A stretch of 64,000 bases of DNA from Halonotius aquaticus. Its GTDB lineage: Archaea; Halobacteriota; Halobacteria; Halobacteriales; Haloferacaceae. Below are positions 42,762-51,253 of this stretch, piece by piece. The stretch spans positions 124,001 through 188,000 of the forward strand of contig NZ_QKNY01000013.1 in the NCBI RefSeq assembly GCF_003605575.1, read 5' to 3'. The number at the start of each line of letters is the position of its first letter. Within the stretch, counting starts at the first letter, position 1. The notes beneath the pieces were generated by a model, which saw only the letters and a list, made by a program, of their open reading frames with translations, did not search any database and had not been told where the DNA came from. The position numbers and the translations under genes were made by a program.

Positions 42762-45053
42762 ATGGCTCAGCTTATCCCGTCGCTCTGCGACGATCTCGGG
42801 GTCGGGATATCGGTACATGATCCCGACACCGGCGTGATTCACAGCGTCAACGAACGGGTCGAAGCGCTGACCGGGCACCCGGCCGCGGAGCTGCGCGGTA
42901 CCACGATGGAGGCATACTCGGCCGCCGATGCGACGGCGACGTCGGATGCGTTCCACCAACAGATTCAGGCGACAACCGACGGGGAGCCCCAACAGTTTGC
43001 ATGGGCGGTTGCGACCCCGAGCGGCCAGGTGTCACAGCTTCGTGTTCGGCTCTCGACGACCACGCTCGATGGCGAGCCGTATGTGCTGGCCGAATTCCAG
43101 GATATCACCCCCGAGCAGGATCGGATCAATCAGCTCAAAACCCAGGAGTCGGTGCTACGACGCTTTCACGAACTGGCCTCGCAATCGGCACCGTTCGAGG
43201 AACGGATGGCGTCGCTGCTGGAGTTCGGTCGCACGGTCATGGGTGTCGAGCAGGGATTTCTGACCAGTATCGACGGCGACACCCAACGGATCACGATCGG
43301 TGTTGGCCCCAACGACCAGCTCCAAGACGGTGCGACCGCGCCGTTTGCGGAATCCTACTGCCGGTATACGGTCGAGCCCGACCGCGACCAGCCGATGACG
43401 GTCGTCAATGCTGCCGAGGATGGCTGGGAGAACGACCCCGCCTACGATCGGTTTGGGCTGGGCTGTTATGCGGGCTCGAAGCTTGTCGTCGATGGCGAAA
43501 CGGTCGGGACGCTCTGTTTTGCTGACCGCGACCCCACGGACACACCGTTTACTGAACTGCAAGAAACGTTCATCGAACTGCTCAGTGAGTGGGCGAGCAC
43601 CGAACTCGAACGCGCCGACCGCGAACAGGAGTTGCGACGAAAGGATCGCGCGATCGAGGCTGCCCCGGTCGGCATTACGATCACCAATCCCGAGCAAAGC
43701 GATAATCCGCTGATCTACGTCAACGACCGCTACGAGGAGATGACGGGGTACAGTGAAGCCGACGCGCTGGGCCGCAACTGTCGGTTTCTACAGGGCGATG
43801 CAACCCGCGAGGAGCCGGTCGCCGAGATGCGTCAGGCTATCGACAACGCCGAGTCGGTAACTGTCGAACTTCGGAACTACCAACAGGACGGCCAGCAGTT
43901 CTGGAACCGGGTTTCGATCGCACCTGTGACCGACGACGAGGGGGTGCTGACGAACTTCGTCGGGTTCCAACAGGACATCACCGAGGACAAACAGCAACAA
44001 CTGGAACTCGAACGCACAAGCGAACTTCTCGAACAGACCCAACAGGTGGCCAACATCGGCGGTTGGGAGTATGACCTGCGCTCGGAGACGCTCCAGTGGA
44101 CCGATGAGGTCTATCATATCCACGGGAAGCCAGAGACGTATGATCCGACCGTGGGGGCGGCGATCGAGCAGTTCCACCCGGATGACAGGGAATCACTCCG
44201 CTCGGCGTTTGCGGAGCTCACAACCGACGGCACGCCGTTCGATCTTGAGGTGCGGATCCTGCGAGACGACGGCACGATGCGGTGGGTTCGCACCCGAGGC
44301 ACCCCGCGGTACGACGGCGACGAACTCGTGGCCGTGGCCGGAACGCAACAGGACATCACCGAGCGCAAGGAGTTCGAGGAGGAGCTCAAACGCTCAAACG
44401 AGCGGTTACAGGAGTTTGCGTACATTCTCTCCCATGATCTCCAGGAGCCACTGCGGATGGTATCGAGTTACGTCTGTCTGCTGGAGGAAGAACTCGAAGA
44501 GCAGCTTGATGACGAAACCAGGCAGTATATCGATTTCGCCGTCGACGGGGCCGAGCGAATGCGTGGGATGATCGACGGACTTCTCCTCTACTCCCGGGTT
44601 GAAACTGAAGGCAGCGAACACACCGAAACCGATGTCAACACCGTCCTTTCGGCTGTCGAGGCGGATCTCGAACTCAAACTTGCGGAGACGGACTCGGAAC
44701 TCCACGTCGACAGCCTCCCGACGATCGAGGCCGATGAGGATCAGTTGGTGCAACTGTTTGAGAATCTGATTAAAAATGCGATCGAACATGGCGGCGAGGA
44801 GACAACGGTCAGCGTGACCAGCACGTCGGTTCCCGAAGGAGTTCAGTTCGCTGTCAGCGACGACGGCCCCGGCATTCCAGCCGACCAGCAGGATGAGATC
44901 TTCGGCCTCTTTGATAAGGGCGGCGACAGCGATGGCACGGGGATCGGGTTGGCGATCTGTGAGCGGATCGTCGCCCGCCACGACGGCGAGATCAGCGTCG
45001 AGTCGACGCCCGGCGAGGGAGCCACGTTCTACGTCACGCTACCCGACAGCTAA
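42762..45053 (+). CDS. LOV-domain sensor histidine kinase
   Basis: A 763-residue soluble kinase. Order: PAS (about 10-118), GAF (about 135-285), a LOV domain (about 295-410), PAS (about 430-535), HisKA with His558 in YILSHDLQEPLRM, and HATPase (about 655-763; NLIKNAIEHGG, DDGPGIPADQ, GTGIGLAIC). The LOV core has the canonical GRNCRFLQGD with Cys340, and downstream ELRNYQQDG and FWNRVSIAPV, the residues that bind flavin and form the photo-adduct. This predicts a blue-light-sensing kinase, as in bacterial LOV kinases. The cognate regulator is not identified; two receiver genes lie 3.4 kb away. The ATG at 42762 is preferred to a TTG at 42756. Confidence 0.9.
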   Translation: MAQLIPSLCDDLGVGISVHDPDTGVIHSVNERVEALTGHPAAELRGTTMEAYSAADATATSDAFHQQIQATTDGEPQQFAWAVATPSGQVSQLRVRLSTTTLDGEPYVLAEFQDITPEQDRINQLKTQESVLRRFHELASQSAPFEERMASLLEFGRTVMGVEQGFLTSIDGDTQRITIGVGPNDQLQDGATAPFAESYCRYTVEPDRDQPMTVVNAAEDGWENDPAYDRFGLGCYAGSKLVVDGETVGTLCFADRDPTDTPFTELQETFIELLSEWASTELERADREQELRRKDRAIEAAPVGITITNPEQSDNPLIYVNDRYEEMTGYSEADALGRNCRFLQGDATREEPVAEMRQAIDNAESVTVELRNYQQDGQQFWNRVSIAPVTDDEGVLTNFVGFQQDITEDKQQQLELERTSELLEQTQQVANIGGWEYDLRSETLQWTDEVYHIHGKPETYDPTVGAAIEQFHPDDRESLRSAFAELTTDGTPFDLEVRILRDDGTMRWVRTRGTPRYDGDELVAVAGTQQDITERKEFEEELKRSNERLQEFAYILSHDLQEPLRMVSSYVCLLEEELEEQLDDETRQYIDFAVDGAERMRGMIDGLLLYSRVETEGSEHTETDVNTVLSAVEADLELKLAETDSELHVDSLPTIEADEDQLVQLFENLIKNAIEHGGEETTVSVTSTSVPEGVQFAVSDDGPGIPADQQDEIFGLFDKGGDSDGTGIGLAICERIVARHDGEISVESTPGEGATFYVTLPDS

Positions 45054-45131
45054 TCGTTGCTGTAGGGTGTTGGGTCGGCTCTTGCATGCCGTCTGACGTG
45101 CTTATTTACGGATCGACATGGTGTGTCAGGT

Positions 45132-45644
45132 ATGGAATCGCTCACGAGTGGCCTCACGATCGGCGGGCTGGCCCCGCTGTGGTTTCTGGCGATCGGCATC
45201 GCTGCCGGCGTCGTGGCTGCACTCGTGATGGATTGGCCGATGAGTCGCCAGCCTGAGGGCTTTACGCCGGCGTATATCGCTGCCGGCGTCCTGACCCGAA
45301 CGCCGCCAACCGATGTTCGGTTTCGGACGGCAATGTTCGCCCACCATCTCGCTGGCGGGCTGGCCGGCCTGTTGTACGCGCTTGTCGCCCTCGTTGTTGA
45401 CCGACTGACGCCGACGCTGCCGCCGACCGTTGGCGTCGGCCTGCCCGCGCATCTGGTCGGCGTGATCGTCGTTGTCGGCTTCATCTACGCCTTTTTTGCC
45501 CACCTCGTTCTCCCGCGAGCCGGTGGTCGCCCCTACGAGGAACAAGCAACGGCGGTTCGCGGCCAGTGGCTCCGCTCAGCCCTTGTCTATGGGCTGACGG
45601 TGCTGGTGGTCGTGCCGGCGGTCGTGGTGTCGGTGAGTCCCTGA
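45132..45644 (+). CDS. Hypothetical membrane protein, about four helices
   Basis: A 170-residue membrane protein. Hydrophobic segments: LWFLAIGIAAGVVAALVMDW near 16, LAGGLAGLLYALVALVV near 72, LVGVIVVVGFIYAFFAHLVL near 107 and ALVYGLTVLVVVPAVVVSV at the end. Between helix 1 and 2 lies a conserved-looking MSRQPEGFTPAYIAAGVLTR. The function is unknown. The ATG at 45132 is used rather than a GTG at 45123. Confidence 0.6.
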   Translation: MESLTSGLTIGGLAPLWFLAIGIAAGVVAALVMDWPMSRQPEGFTPAYIAAGVLTRTPPTDVRFRTAMFAHHLAGGLAGLLYALVALVVDRLTPTLPPTVGVGLPAHLVGVIVVVGFIYAFFAHLVLPRAGGRPYEEQATAVRGQWLRSALVYGLTVLVVVPAVVVSVSP

Positions 45645-45650
45645 GATGCG

Positions 45651-46601
45651 TTAGACGACGCGGTTTTCAAAGTCGGTCTCGCCGTTGCGGTATCGGTCGA
45701 TGTTGTCGGCGAGAATCTCGGCGGTGCGCTCGTAGTACCGCGGCGTGTGGCCGGCGTTGTGTGGCGTGATCGAGACGGTGTTGAACCCCCACAGCGGATG
45801 GTCTTCCGGTAGCGGCTCGGGATCGGTCACATCGAGTGCCGCGCCGGCGATCCGGTTGGCCTGCAGCGCGCTCACGAGGTCATCGGTGTCGACGACGCCA
45901 CCGCGGGCGATGTTGACGAGGAACGCTTCGGTCGGCAGCGTCAACAGCGCCTCGCTGTCGATCAGCCCACGGGTCGTCTCTGTCAGCGGGCAGGCCAAGA
46001 CGAGATAGTCGGTGCGAGCAAGGGCCGTATGCAGCTCGTCGAAGCCGAATACCTCGTCAGTTGGGCCTCCCTTCTCGGGGGTGTAGCGAACACCGAGGGT
46101 TTCGACGCCGAAGGGATCGAGTCGGTCGACGACTGCTGAGCCGATCGCCCCAAGGCCGACAACTGTCACCGTACTGCCCTGTAGTTCGCGGGCGGGATAC
46201 GACTGCCAGGTACGTTGCTCCTGTTGTCGTCGCGCTCGCGGGAAGCCACGCACGTGACTCAAAATCGCGCCGATGACGTACTCCGCGATATTCGGCCCAT
46301 GAACCCCGGAGGCGTTTGTCACCGCGACATCGTTGGCCTCGAAGGTATCCAAGGGGAGGTGGTCGACGCCCGCGTAGACACCGGCGAAGAGATCGAGATT
46401 CTCGGCGGTCTCGATCAGCTCCGCATCGAGGTCGTAGCCGGTGACGATCGGTGCCGACGCCACAAGCTCGCGTTCCGCAGCCGGCGTGTCTGCGACGGCG
46501 ATGTCGATCTCCGGGAGTTCATCCCGCAACGCTGTCGCGTAGTCGTTCGCCGACAGCCCGTGAATCTTCTGTCGCAACACGGCGATTGTTGGGGAGCCCA
46601 T
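45651..46601 (-). CDS. D-2-hydroxyacid dehydrogenase family oxidoreductase
   Basis: A 316-residue NAD(P)-dependent dehydrogenase. The Rossmann motif is VTVVGLGAIGSAVVDRLDPF near 142. The catalytic Arg lies in VNIARGGVVDTDDL, the Glu in DVTDPEPLPEDHPLW, and the His in SITPHNAGHTPRYYE. It interconverts a 2-hydroxyacid and 2-ketoacid; the substrate is not predictable here. The ATG at 46601 (MGSPTIAVLRQKIHG) is the first start with family-like sequence; the upstream frame (about 95 residues) is Arg/Asp/Thr-rich and dubious. Confidence 0.88.
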   Translation of the reverse strand: MGSPTIAVLRQKIHGLSANDYATALRDELPEIDIAVADTPAAERELVASAPIVTGYDLDAELIETAENLDLFAGVYAGVDHLPLDTFEANDVAVTNASGVHGPNIAEYVIGAILSHVRGFPRARRQQEQRTWQSYPARELQGSTVTVVGLGAIGSAVVDRLDPFGVETLGVRYTPEKGGPTDEVFGFDELHTALARTDYLVLACPLTETTRGLIDSEALLTLPTEAFLVNIARGGVVDTDDLVSALQANRIAGAALDVTDPEPLPEDHPLWGFNTVSITPHNAGHTPRYYERTAEILADNIDRYRNGETDFENRVV

Positions 46602-46715
46602 ACCGGCGGTTCGGCTGTCTGCCACATTAAAATATGCCTCTCGCTGCTGGGCAGTTCCACACCCACACGTCTCGTCAGCCGACACACATATTCTGTTGTG
46701 CGTGCAACGATCGCT

Positions 46716-47081
46716 ATGGTCGCGCTCCACCGTGACGACCGTGGGCAGTCTCGGCTTGGGGTCATCATCGTCGCCGTCCTTCTCTGTGGCAGTATTCCGG
46801 CCGCGCTGTGGGTGATCGGCGGCTGGCACGGCCTCGCTCTTGTCGCCGTCGGTGTCGCCGGTTGGGTGGGGCTTCGTCGGCTGCAATCATCGGCCACCGA
46901 CGAGACCGCTGACAGCAGTCCTTCGGCTGTCTGGAACCTGATTCCCTGTCGGCAGTATGCTGGTCGACACGCTGAGTCCGGTGGAGTAGCACGTGGTGAA
47001 CAAGAGGCCGCACTAGAGGAGATCAGCCAGCAAGCCGCCGAACAGTCGAACGCGCCAGCTCAGTCGGAGCGCAATCAGTAG
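46716..47081 (+). CDS. Small two-helix membrane protein, unknown function
   Basis: A 121-residue protein with two helices, LGVIIVAVLLCGSIPAALWV near 14 and LALVAVGVAGWVGLRRLQ near 40, followed by a soluble tail with SPSAVWNLIPCRQYAGRHAE and GEQEAALEEISQQAAEQ. Tails of this type, ending in an amphipathic helix, occur in small haloarchaeal membrane proteins. No function is known. ATG start. Confidence 0.55.
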   Translation: MVALHRDDRGQSRLGVIIVAVLLCGSIPAALWVIGGWHGLALVAVGVAGWVGLRRLQSSATDETADSSPSAVWNLIPCRQYAGRHAESGGVARGEQEAALEEISQQAAEQSNAPAQSERNQ

Positions 47082-47196
47082 CGGATCCGTCGACTGATAC
47101 CTGCCTGCAAGAGTGAGATCCTGAACTGTCCTCCTGGTACGGCTTGTTGGTGCCGCAAGTGGGACATCCAAGTGTCTCAAGCGAGTAGAGTATCTT

Positions 47197-47289
47197 ATGG
47201 ATGGGAGTGACCGATTCATGTTGTATGCAGTACTGTTGTTGGGACTGCTGATTGTCGCTGGCGCACTCCTCGTGCTCCTCGTTGACTGA
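47197..47289 (+). CDS. Possible 30-residue single-helix membrane peptide
   Basis: ATG 47197 (alternative ATG 47218) opens a frame of 30 (or 23) residues: MDGSDRFMLYAVLLLGLLIV followed by AGALLVLLVD. It is almost entirely one transmembrane helix. There is no strong ribosome site. The rest of 47082-47353 shows no convincing gene. Real small membrane proteins of this size exist in haloarchaea, but chance cannot be excluded. Confidence 0.25.
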   Translation: MDGSDRFMLYAVLLLGLLIVAGALLVLLVD

Positions 47290-47353
47290 GTGCTGCCGAT
47301 GGAGTACGTCGTGAGGTCTGCCATCGGTCGATATGTCCGTCCACAAAGCCGTC

Positions 47354-47932
47354 TCACGGCGATGACGTGTCAATAGCCGTCTCGACCGGCTCCTGAAACC
47401 CGACCCAGTTGCTGATCGTCCCTGTTTCGTCGGGGATCGGCGCGATAGCAACCCGGCTGTAAAATGGTGTGCCATCAGCGCGGTAGTTTTGCAACTCGGT
47501 AATCGCGGCTGTCCAGATCTCGGTTGCCTCTCGCAGCGTAGCGACCGGCTCGGCGGCCGTCTCGGGGCCTTGCAGACACCGGAGGTTCTCGCCCAGCACG
47601 TCTGCTTCGGCGTACCCGGTCAGCGACTCGAAGGCGTCGTTGGCGTACCACACCGGATTGTCCTCGTAGGCTGGACCGGTGATCACCATGCTGATCGGGG
47701 CGGTGTCCATCGCAGGCGTCGCCCACCCGATTGCCGTCTCGTCGCCACCGCCGTATGTTTCGGGCGCTGCGGCCGTTCGAATCTCACCAAGGGCCGCCGC
47801 CAGCGAGTCGGCAACGGCTGTCGATGGGATCGTCGGCCCGTCGTCGACATGCTGCCGAAGTAGAGCCCCAACGTCCGCTGATTCGGCCATACCAGCGGTT
47901 GGAGACCGAGCCATGTAGGCGTTGAGATCCAT
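47354..47932 (-). CDS. PAS/LOV-like domain protein with shifted cysteine
   Basis: A 192-residue protein with an N-terminal helical part (DVGALLRQHVDDGPTIPS, then AVADSLAAALGEIRTAA) and a single PAS domain (about 75-185, ISMVITGPAYEDNPVWYAND, FESLTGYAEADVLGENLRCL, then ELQNYRADGTPFYSRVAIAP). The LOV hallmark GXNCRFLQG reads GENLRCLQG here: the usual Cys position is Leu and a Cys (119) sits two residues on. Flavin-contact residues NYRADG and a polar residue in FYSRV are partly kept. No output domain is attached. The start is uncertain among ATGs at 47932, 47914 and 47890. Confidence 0.72.
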   Translation of the reverse strand: MDLNAYMARSPTAGMAESADVGALLRQHVDDGPTIPSTAVADSLAAALGEIRTAAAPETYGGGDETAIGWATPAMDTAPISMVITGPAYEDNPVWYANDAFESLTGYAEADVLGENLRCLQGPETAAEPVATLREATEIWTAAITELQNYRADGTPFYSRVAIAPIPDETGTISNWVGFQEPVETAIDTSSP

Positions 47933-48007
47933 CCTCGCGGCGGTGTCTTTTCGGAAAATAGCGGGCTGTTTCAGTGGGTTTAAGCCTCGATCAGGCCGGG
48001 TGACTGT

Positions 48008-49396
48008 ATGGAACGCGTAGATGTCGCCATCGTCGGTGGCGGCCCGGCTGGGGCGGCCGCAGCCCACGCTGCCGCCGGTGAGGCTGCCGAGGCGGTCGTC
48101 CTCGAAAAGGGCGTCCCCCGAGCCGACCGCGACTTTCTTGGCCCGGATTCGACGGACGCCGCCGGGATTCTCGACTACTGGGTTGATCTCATGGGGATTC
48201 ACCCCGATGAGTTTCCCGACGATGTCGTCTGCCAGGAACTCGACCGCGCGGAGTTTGTCGGCCCGACCGAGGCCTGCACGCTGACGAGCACCGGCATCGA
48301 CTCCTCATACGACCACTTCGGCTATACCTTCCAACGAGCCCGCTTTGATGACTGGCTTCGGGAACGGGCTGAAGCCGCCGGCGCGAGCTACCGGGTCGGC
48401 GTGCGGGTCAGAGCTGTCGAGAGTACCCTCGATGCCGCCGGCGACGAGCCTCGCCACCGGGTCGTGGTCGCCGACGGCGAGGACATCGGTGCCGATGTCG
48501 TGATCCTTGCCGACGGGCCACAACGAACCGTCACAAACCAGGTGCTCGACGACTATCTCCCCGCCGACACACCGGCCTCCGAGCGGTTGGCCGCCCCGAA
48601 AGCCAACCACATCGCCTACCAGGAGTACCGTCGAGTGCCCGACGCCGTCTTCGAGGAGCTCAAAACCGCGATCACCTTCTGGTGGGGGCATATGCCCGGC
48701 CACACTGCCTACCCGTGGGTGTTTCCGAACGACGACGGCGTCTGTCGGATCGGGCTAACGATGCCGATCGGGCTCGACATCGACGCGGTCGAAGATCGCG
48801 ACGCCTACCCGCTACTCGAAGCTAACGACGAGACGATCCCAAACGGGGCAACCTACATTCGCCGCCTACTCGAACTGGAGTGGGGCGACGAGTACGATAT
48901 CGAGGCGGACTTCCCGATCGTTGAGGATTGCGGCAAACGCGACGGCACCGAAACCTACAGCATCTCCTCGACACAGCCGATCGAATCACCAGTCGACGCC
49001 GGGATCGCCGTCGTCGGCGGGGCGATGGGAACTACCTCGGCCTTCCATGAGGGTGGCGACCACGTCGCCGTTCGAACTGGAAAGATCGCCGGCGAGTTGG
49101 CGGCGACCGGTGAGTTGGCGGCGTACAACGACCGCTGGCGATCGGCGATCGGCGACGAGTTGCTTCGGAATGTGACGTTTGCGGAGTTGTGTCGGGACTA
49201 CGGCCCGGACGACTGGGATCGCACGTTCAAATCGGTACGAGGGATGCTCACCGCCGAGGGTGTGAATCTCTTCGAGATGAACACGCTCCGCTCCGGGCTC
49301 TCAGGAGCGAAGATCCTCTATCAGTACAAAAAACAGAAACGCCGGCTGCGGAAGCAGGGATACACGCAGTTGACCGAGAACGACTACGTCTACTGA
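48008..49396 (+). CDS. Geranylgeranyl reductase family flavoprotein
   Basis: A 462-residue FAD-dependent oxidoreductase. The FAD motif is VAIVGGGPAGAAAAHAAAG at about 6-24, followed by VVLEKGVPRADRD. A second dinucleotide contact region is seen in GADVVILADGPQRTV near 158, and IAVVGGAMGTTSAFHEGG near 336 is the FAD/ribityl region of geranylgeranyl reductases. Such enzymes saturate the isoprenoid chains of ether lipids or quinones; a different substrate is possible, since several paralogues occur in haloarchaea. ATG start; stands alone. Confidence 0.85.
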   Translation: MERVDVAIVGGGPAGAAAAHAAAGEAAEAVVLEKGVPRADRDFLGPDSTDAAGILDYWVDLMGIHPDEFPDDVVCQELDRAEFVGPTEACTLTSTGIDSSYDHFGYTFQRARFDDWLRERAEAAGASYRVGVRVRAVESTLDAAGDEPRHRVVVADGEDIGADVVILADGPQRTVTNQVLDDYLPADTPASERLAAPKANHIAYQEYRRVPDAVFEELKTAITFWWGHMPGHTAYPWVFPNDDGVCRIGLTMPIGLDIDAVEDRDAYPLLEANDETIPNGATYIRRLLELEWGDEYDIEADFPIVEDCGKRDGTETYSISSTQPIESPVDAGIAVVGGAMGTTSAFHEGGDHVAVRTGKIAGELAATGELAAYNDRWRSAIGDELLRNVTFAELCRDYGPDDWDRTFKSVRGMLTAEGVNLFEMNTLRSGLSGAKILYQYKKQKRRLRKQGYTQLTENDYVY

Positions 49397-49472
49397 GCGA
49401 CGTGGCGACTACGGTCGCTACACGATGTGCTGTGACACGCGCTTGCGGGGACAACGTCGTCAAAAGATCCGA

Positions 49473-49658
49473 TTAGACTTTCGCGGCTTTCTTCCGGGTG
49501 ATGTAGCCGGCGACCCGGTTTCGGACACCCTTCGATTCGACGGTGGTGAGCTTGCTGACGTTTTCCTTGTTCGTCTCGAAATCCGTGTTGAACGCCTCCG
49601 GATAGTCCTCAAGCAGGGTGCGACCGAGCTGCTTGACGTACTTCGGTTTGATTGCCAT
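49473..49658 (-). CDS. rps17e: 30S ribosomal protein S17e
   Basis: A 61-residue ribosomal protein of the small subunit, archaeal/eukaryotic type. It starts MAIKPKYVKQLGRTLLEDYP and ends with NRVAGYITRKKAAKV, the conserved GYITR-basic tail. The ATG at 49658 is used because the longer frame adds residues not in the family. A TATA-like TTTTAGT lies about 25 nt upstream, indicating a leaderless mRNA. Confidence 0.95.
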   Translation of the reverse strand: MAIKPKYVKQLGRTLLEDYPEAFNTDFETNKENVSKLTTVESKGVRNRVAGYITRKKAAKV

Positions 49659-49712
49659 ACACGGGATTACCCGGAGCACCACTAAAACGATTCGTTCCGC
49701 GACAGTCGTCGT

Positions 49713-50351
49713 TCAGCCCTCATTACCGGTCAGCGACCGCCAGTCGGTCGCCTCACTCAGAGTCTCAAAGGCCGCCCGCTCCTGGGGCCCCCCGCATTTT
49801 TCAACTGTTTCCTCGAAGTATGCCAGTCGATCGAGCAGTGTTTCAGTGTCATAGCTCGGCACATCCAACCGCGAGGCGGCGACGGTCGCATCGATGACGG
49901 CCCCGAAACCGCGGTTGATCGTGTGTGGTCGTTCGGCGGCGACAGTCCCCGTGTCGGTTGGCCGAAGCTCCCACCGCTCCCACTCGGTGCCGCCATCTGT
50001 ACCGGTTGCGACGGATTCGGCTGCAACGTCGACCCATGCGTCGGCACTCGGCAATACGGGATGTTCTTCCTCTCGGATCGTCACCGCAGCATCGACGAAC
50101 GCTCGTGGGTCAGGGGAAAACTGGACGACACCACCGCCCTGCCGGTGAAAGTTGCGCTTCGTGCGGGTGTTGCCCCAGGTTGTCGCTTCGACCGGCTCGC
50201 CTGACTCGTCGGGGGCATGCAACCCAAGGGCAGCCATGTTCCAGCGGTCGTTCGGGCCGAGGGTGGCGACGATTGACTCGGTGACGCCGCGGAGCGCAAC
50301 CGGCCAATCGCTGGCGACGCTGTCGCTTGGATGCCCGCCGTCGCTGGTCAT
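49713..50351 (-). CDS. DUF447 family protein
   Basis: A 212-residue soluble protein with the DUF447 stretches VTESIVATLGPNDRWNMAAL near 24, TWGNTRTKRNFHRQG near 59 and INRGFGAVIDATVAASRLDV near 145. DUF447 proteins occur widely in methanogens and in bacteria with methanopterin-type C1 enzymes, which suggests cofactor biosynthesis, but the reaction is unknown. The start overlaps the stop of the CitG-like gene (ATGA); it is the last gene of a four-gene operon with cofD, the DUS-like and CitG-like genes. Confidence 0.82.
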   Translation of the reverse strand: MTSDGGHPSDSVASDWPVALRGVTESIVATLGPNDRWNMAALGLHAPDESGEPVEATTWGNTRTKRNFHRQGGGVVQFSPDPRAFVDAAVTIREEEHPVLPSADAWVDVAAESVATGTDGGTEWERWELRPTDTGTVAAERPHTINRGFGAVIDATVAASRLDVPSYDTETLLDRLAYFEETVEKCGGPQERAAFETLSEATDWRSLTGNEG

Positions 50352-51253
50352 ACAGACAGCCCACGTTCAAGCGCAATAAACAGCGCGGCGGCGGTCAGAT
50401 CCGCCGTGGTGCCGGGGTTGTAGCCGGCGTCGACGAACTCCGCGGCGAGTTCCTCGGCGGTCGTGAGGTCGCCGTCGGTATCGACGCGCTCGGCGACTGT
50501 GGCGGCCCGCTGGGAGACCTTGCGCGCGGTTGCCGCATCGTGTGTTGTCGCCACGAGCGTATCCGGCTGCGCAGCCAGCAAGTCGAGAAAAAGTCGCGCC
50601 GTGCGATCGCCGACCGGCCCACTGTCGGCCAGCAATTTGTCGGCTGCTGTGAACGCGCGATCGAAGCCGGTGACCCACTCGCGGGCGTTGCCATCAGGAA
50701 CCCCCTCGGCGGGATCGGCCGCAAGTTCCATAATCTCACCCAGTGATAGCTCTCGCTCTCGGAGCGTCGACGCGGCCGCAGCGCCCCGGCGCACGTCAAG
50801 TGCGTCAGCCTCCGGCGGCGGGTCGCCGACGGCGACATCGACATGCTCGAAGGCCCGATAGAACTGCACCGCGTCGTCGACGGTCGTTGCCGCAACGATC
50901 TCGCTAACGCCGGCCGGTGAGAGATCGTCGGTTGCCGCAGCCCGAACGAGTGGCACGAGCAACAGCAGGCAGCCAAACTGCGTGTTGCCGCCCTGTTGGG
51001 TTGCCATGCCGGCGACCGCCTCCTCGAAGGCGACGCCGACGGGATCGCCGGCTTCCGCCCGACGGAGCCCCTCGGCTGCGCCGACCGCGCCGGCCATGAA
51101 GTGCTCAAATCGGAGCTCATCGAGATCGCGGTGGCGGTCGACATTCCCCGGCTTTGGGGTGCCACTGACTTCGAGCAGCAGGGCGAGTTGTGCGTTTTCG
51201 GCTGGGGTTCGGTCTCGGTCGGTGCCGGCCGCCGGCTGAGTATCGTCGCTCAT
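50348..51253 (-). CDS. CitG-like triphosphoribosyl-dephospho-CoA synthase family
   Basis: A 301-residue helical protein. Family motifs are SGTPKPGNVDRHRDLDELRF near 30-49, QQGGNTQFGCLLLLVPLV near 92-109, and DAGYNPGTTADLTAAALF at the C-terminus. In citrate lyase operons CitG makes the prosthetic-group precursor from ATP and dephospho-CoA. No citrate lyase gene is in the window, and archaeal relatives stand beside DUF447 and other cofactor genes, so a different cofactor role is likely. ATGA overlaps link it to both neighbours. Confidence 0.82.
   Translation of the reverse strand: MSDDTQPAAGTDRDRTPAENAQLALLLEVSGTPKPGNVDRHRDLDELRFEHFMAGAVGAAEGLRRAEAGDPVGVAFEEAVAGMATQQGGNTQFGCLLLLVPLVRAAATDDLSPAGVSEIVAATTVDDAVQFYRAFEHVDVAVGDPPPEADALDVRRGAAAASTLRERELSLGEIMELAADPAEGVPDGNAREWVTGFDRAFTAADKLLADSGPVGDRTARLFLDLLAAQPDTLVATTHDAATARKVSQRAATVAERVDTDGDLTTAEELAAEFVDAGYNPGTTADLTAAALFIALERGLSV

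Noticed and set aside
46215-46715. Plus-strand extension of the small membrane-protein frame into the dehydrogenase gene
   Set aside because: It lies opposite a well-supported dehydrogenase; family-like sequence begins only at the ATG at 46716.
45651-46886. N-terminal extension of the D-2-hydroxyacid dehydrogenase to 46886
   Set aside because: The added 95 residues are Asp/Arg/Thr/His-rich and lack the family's start; they overlap the divergent small membrane-protein gene.
47023-47475. A minus-strand frame with a CPTCG zinc-knuckle-like stretch near 47165
   Set aside because: One CxxC pair only, most of the frame overlaps the PAS gene's 3' end, and composition is low quality. A decayed gene is possible but not supported.
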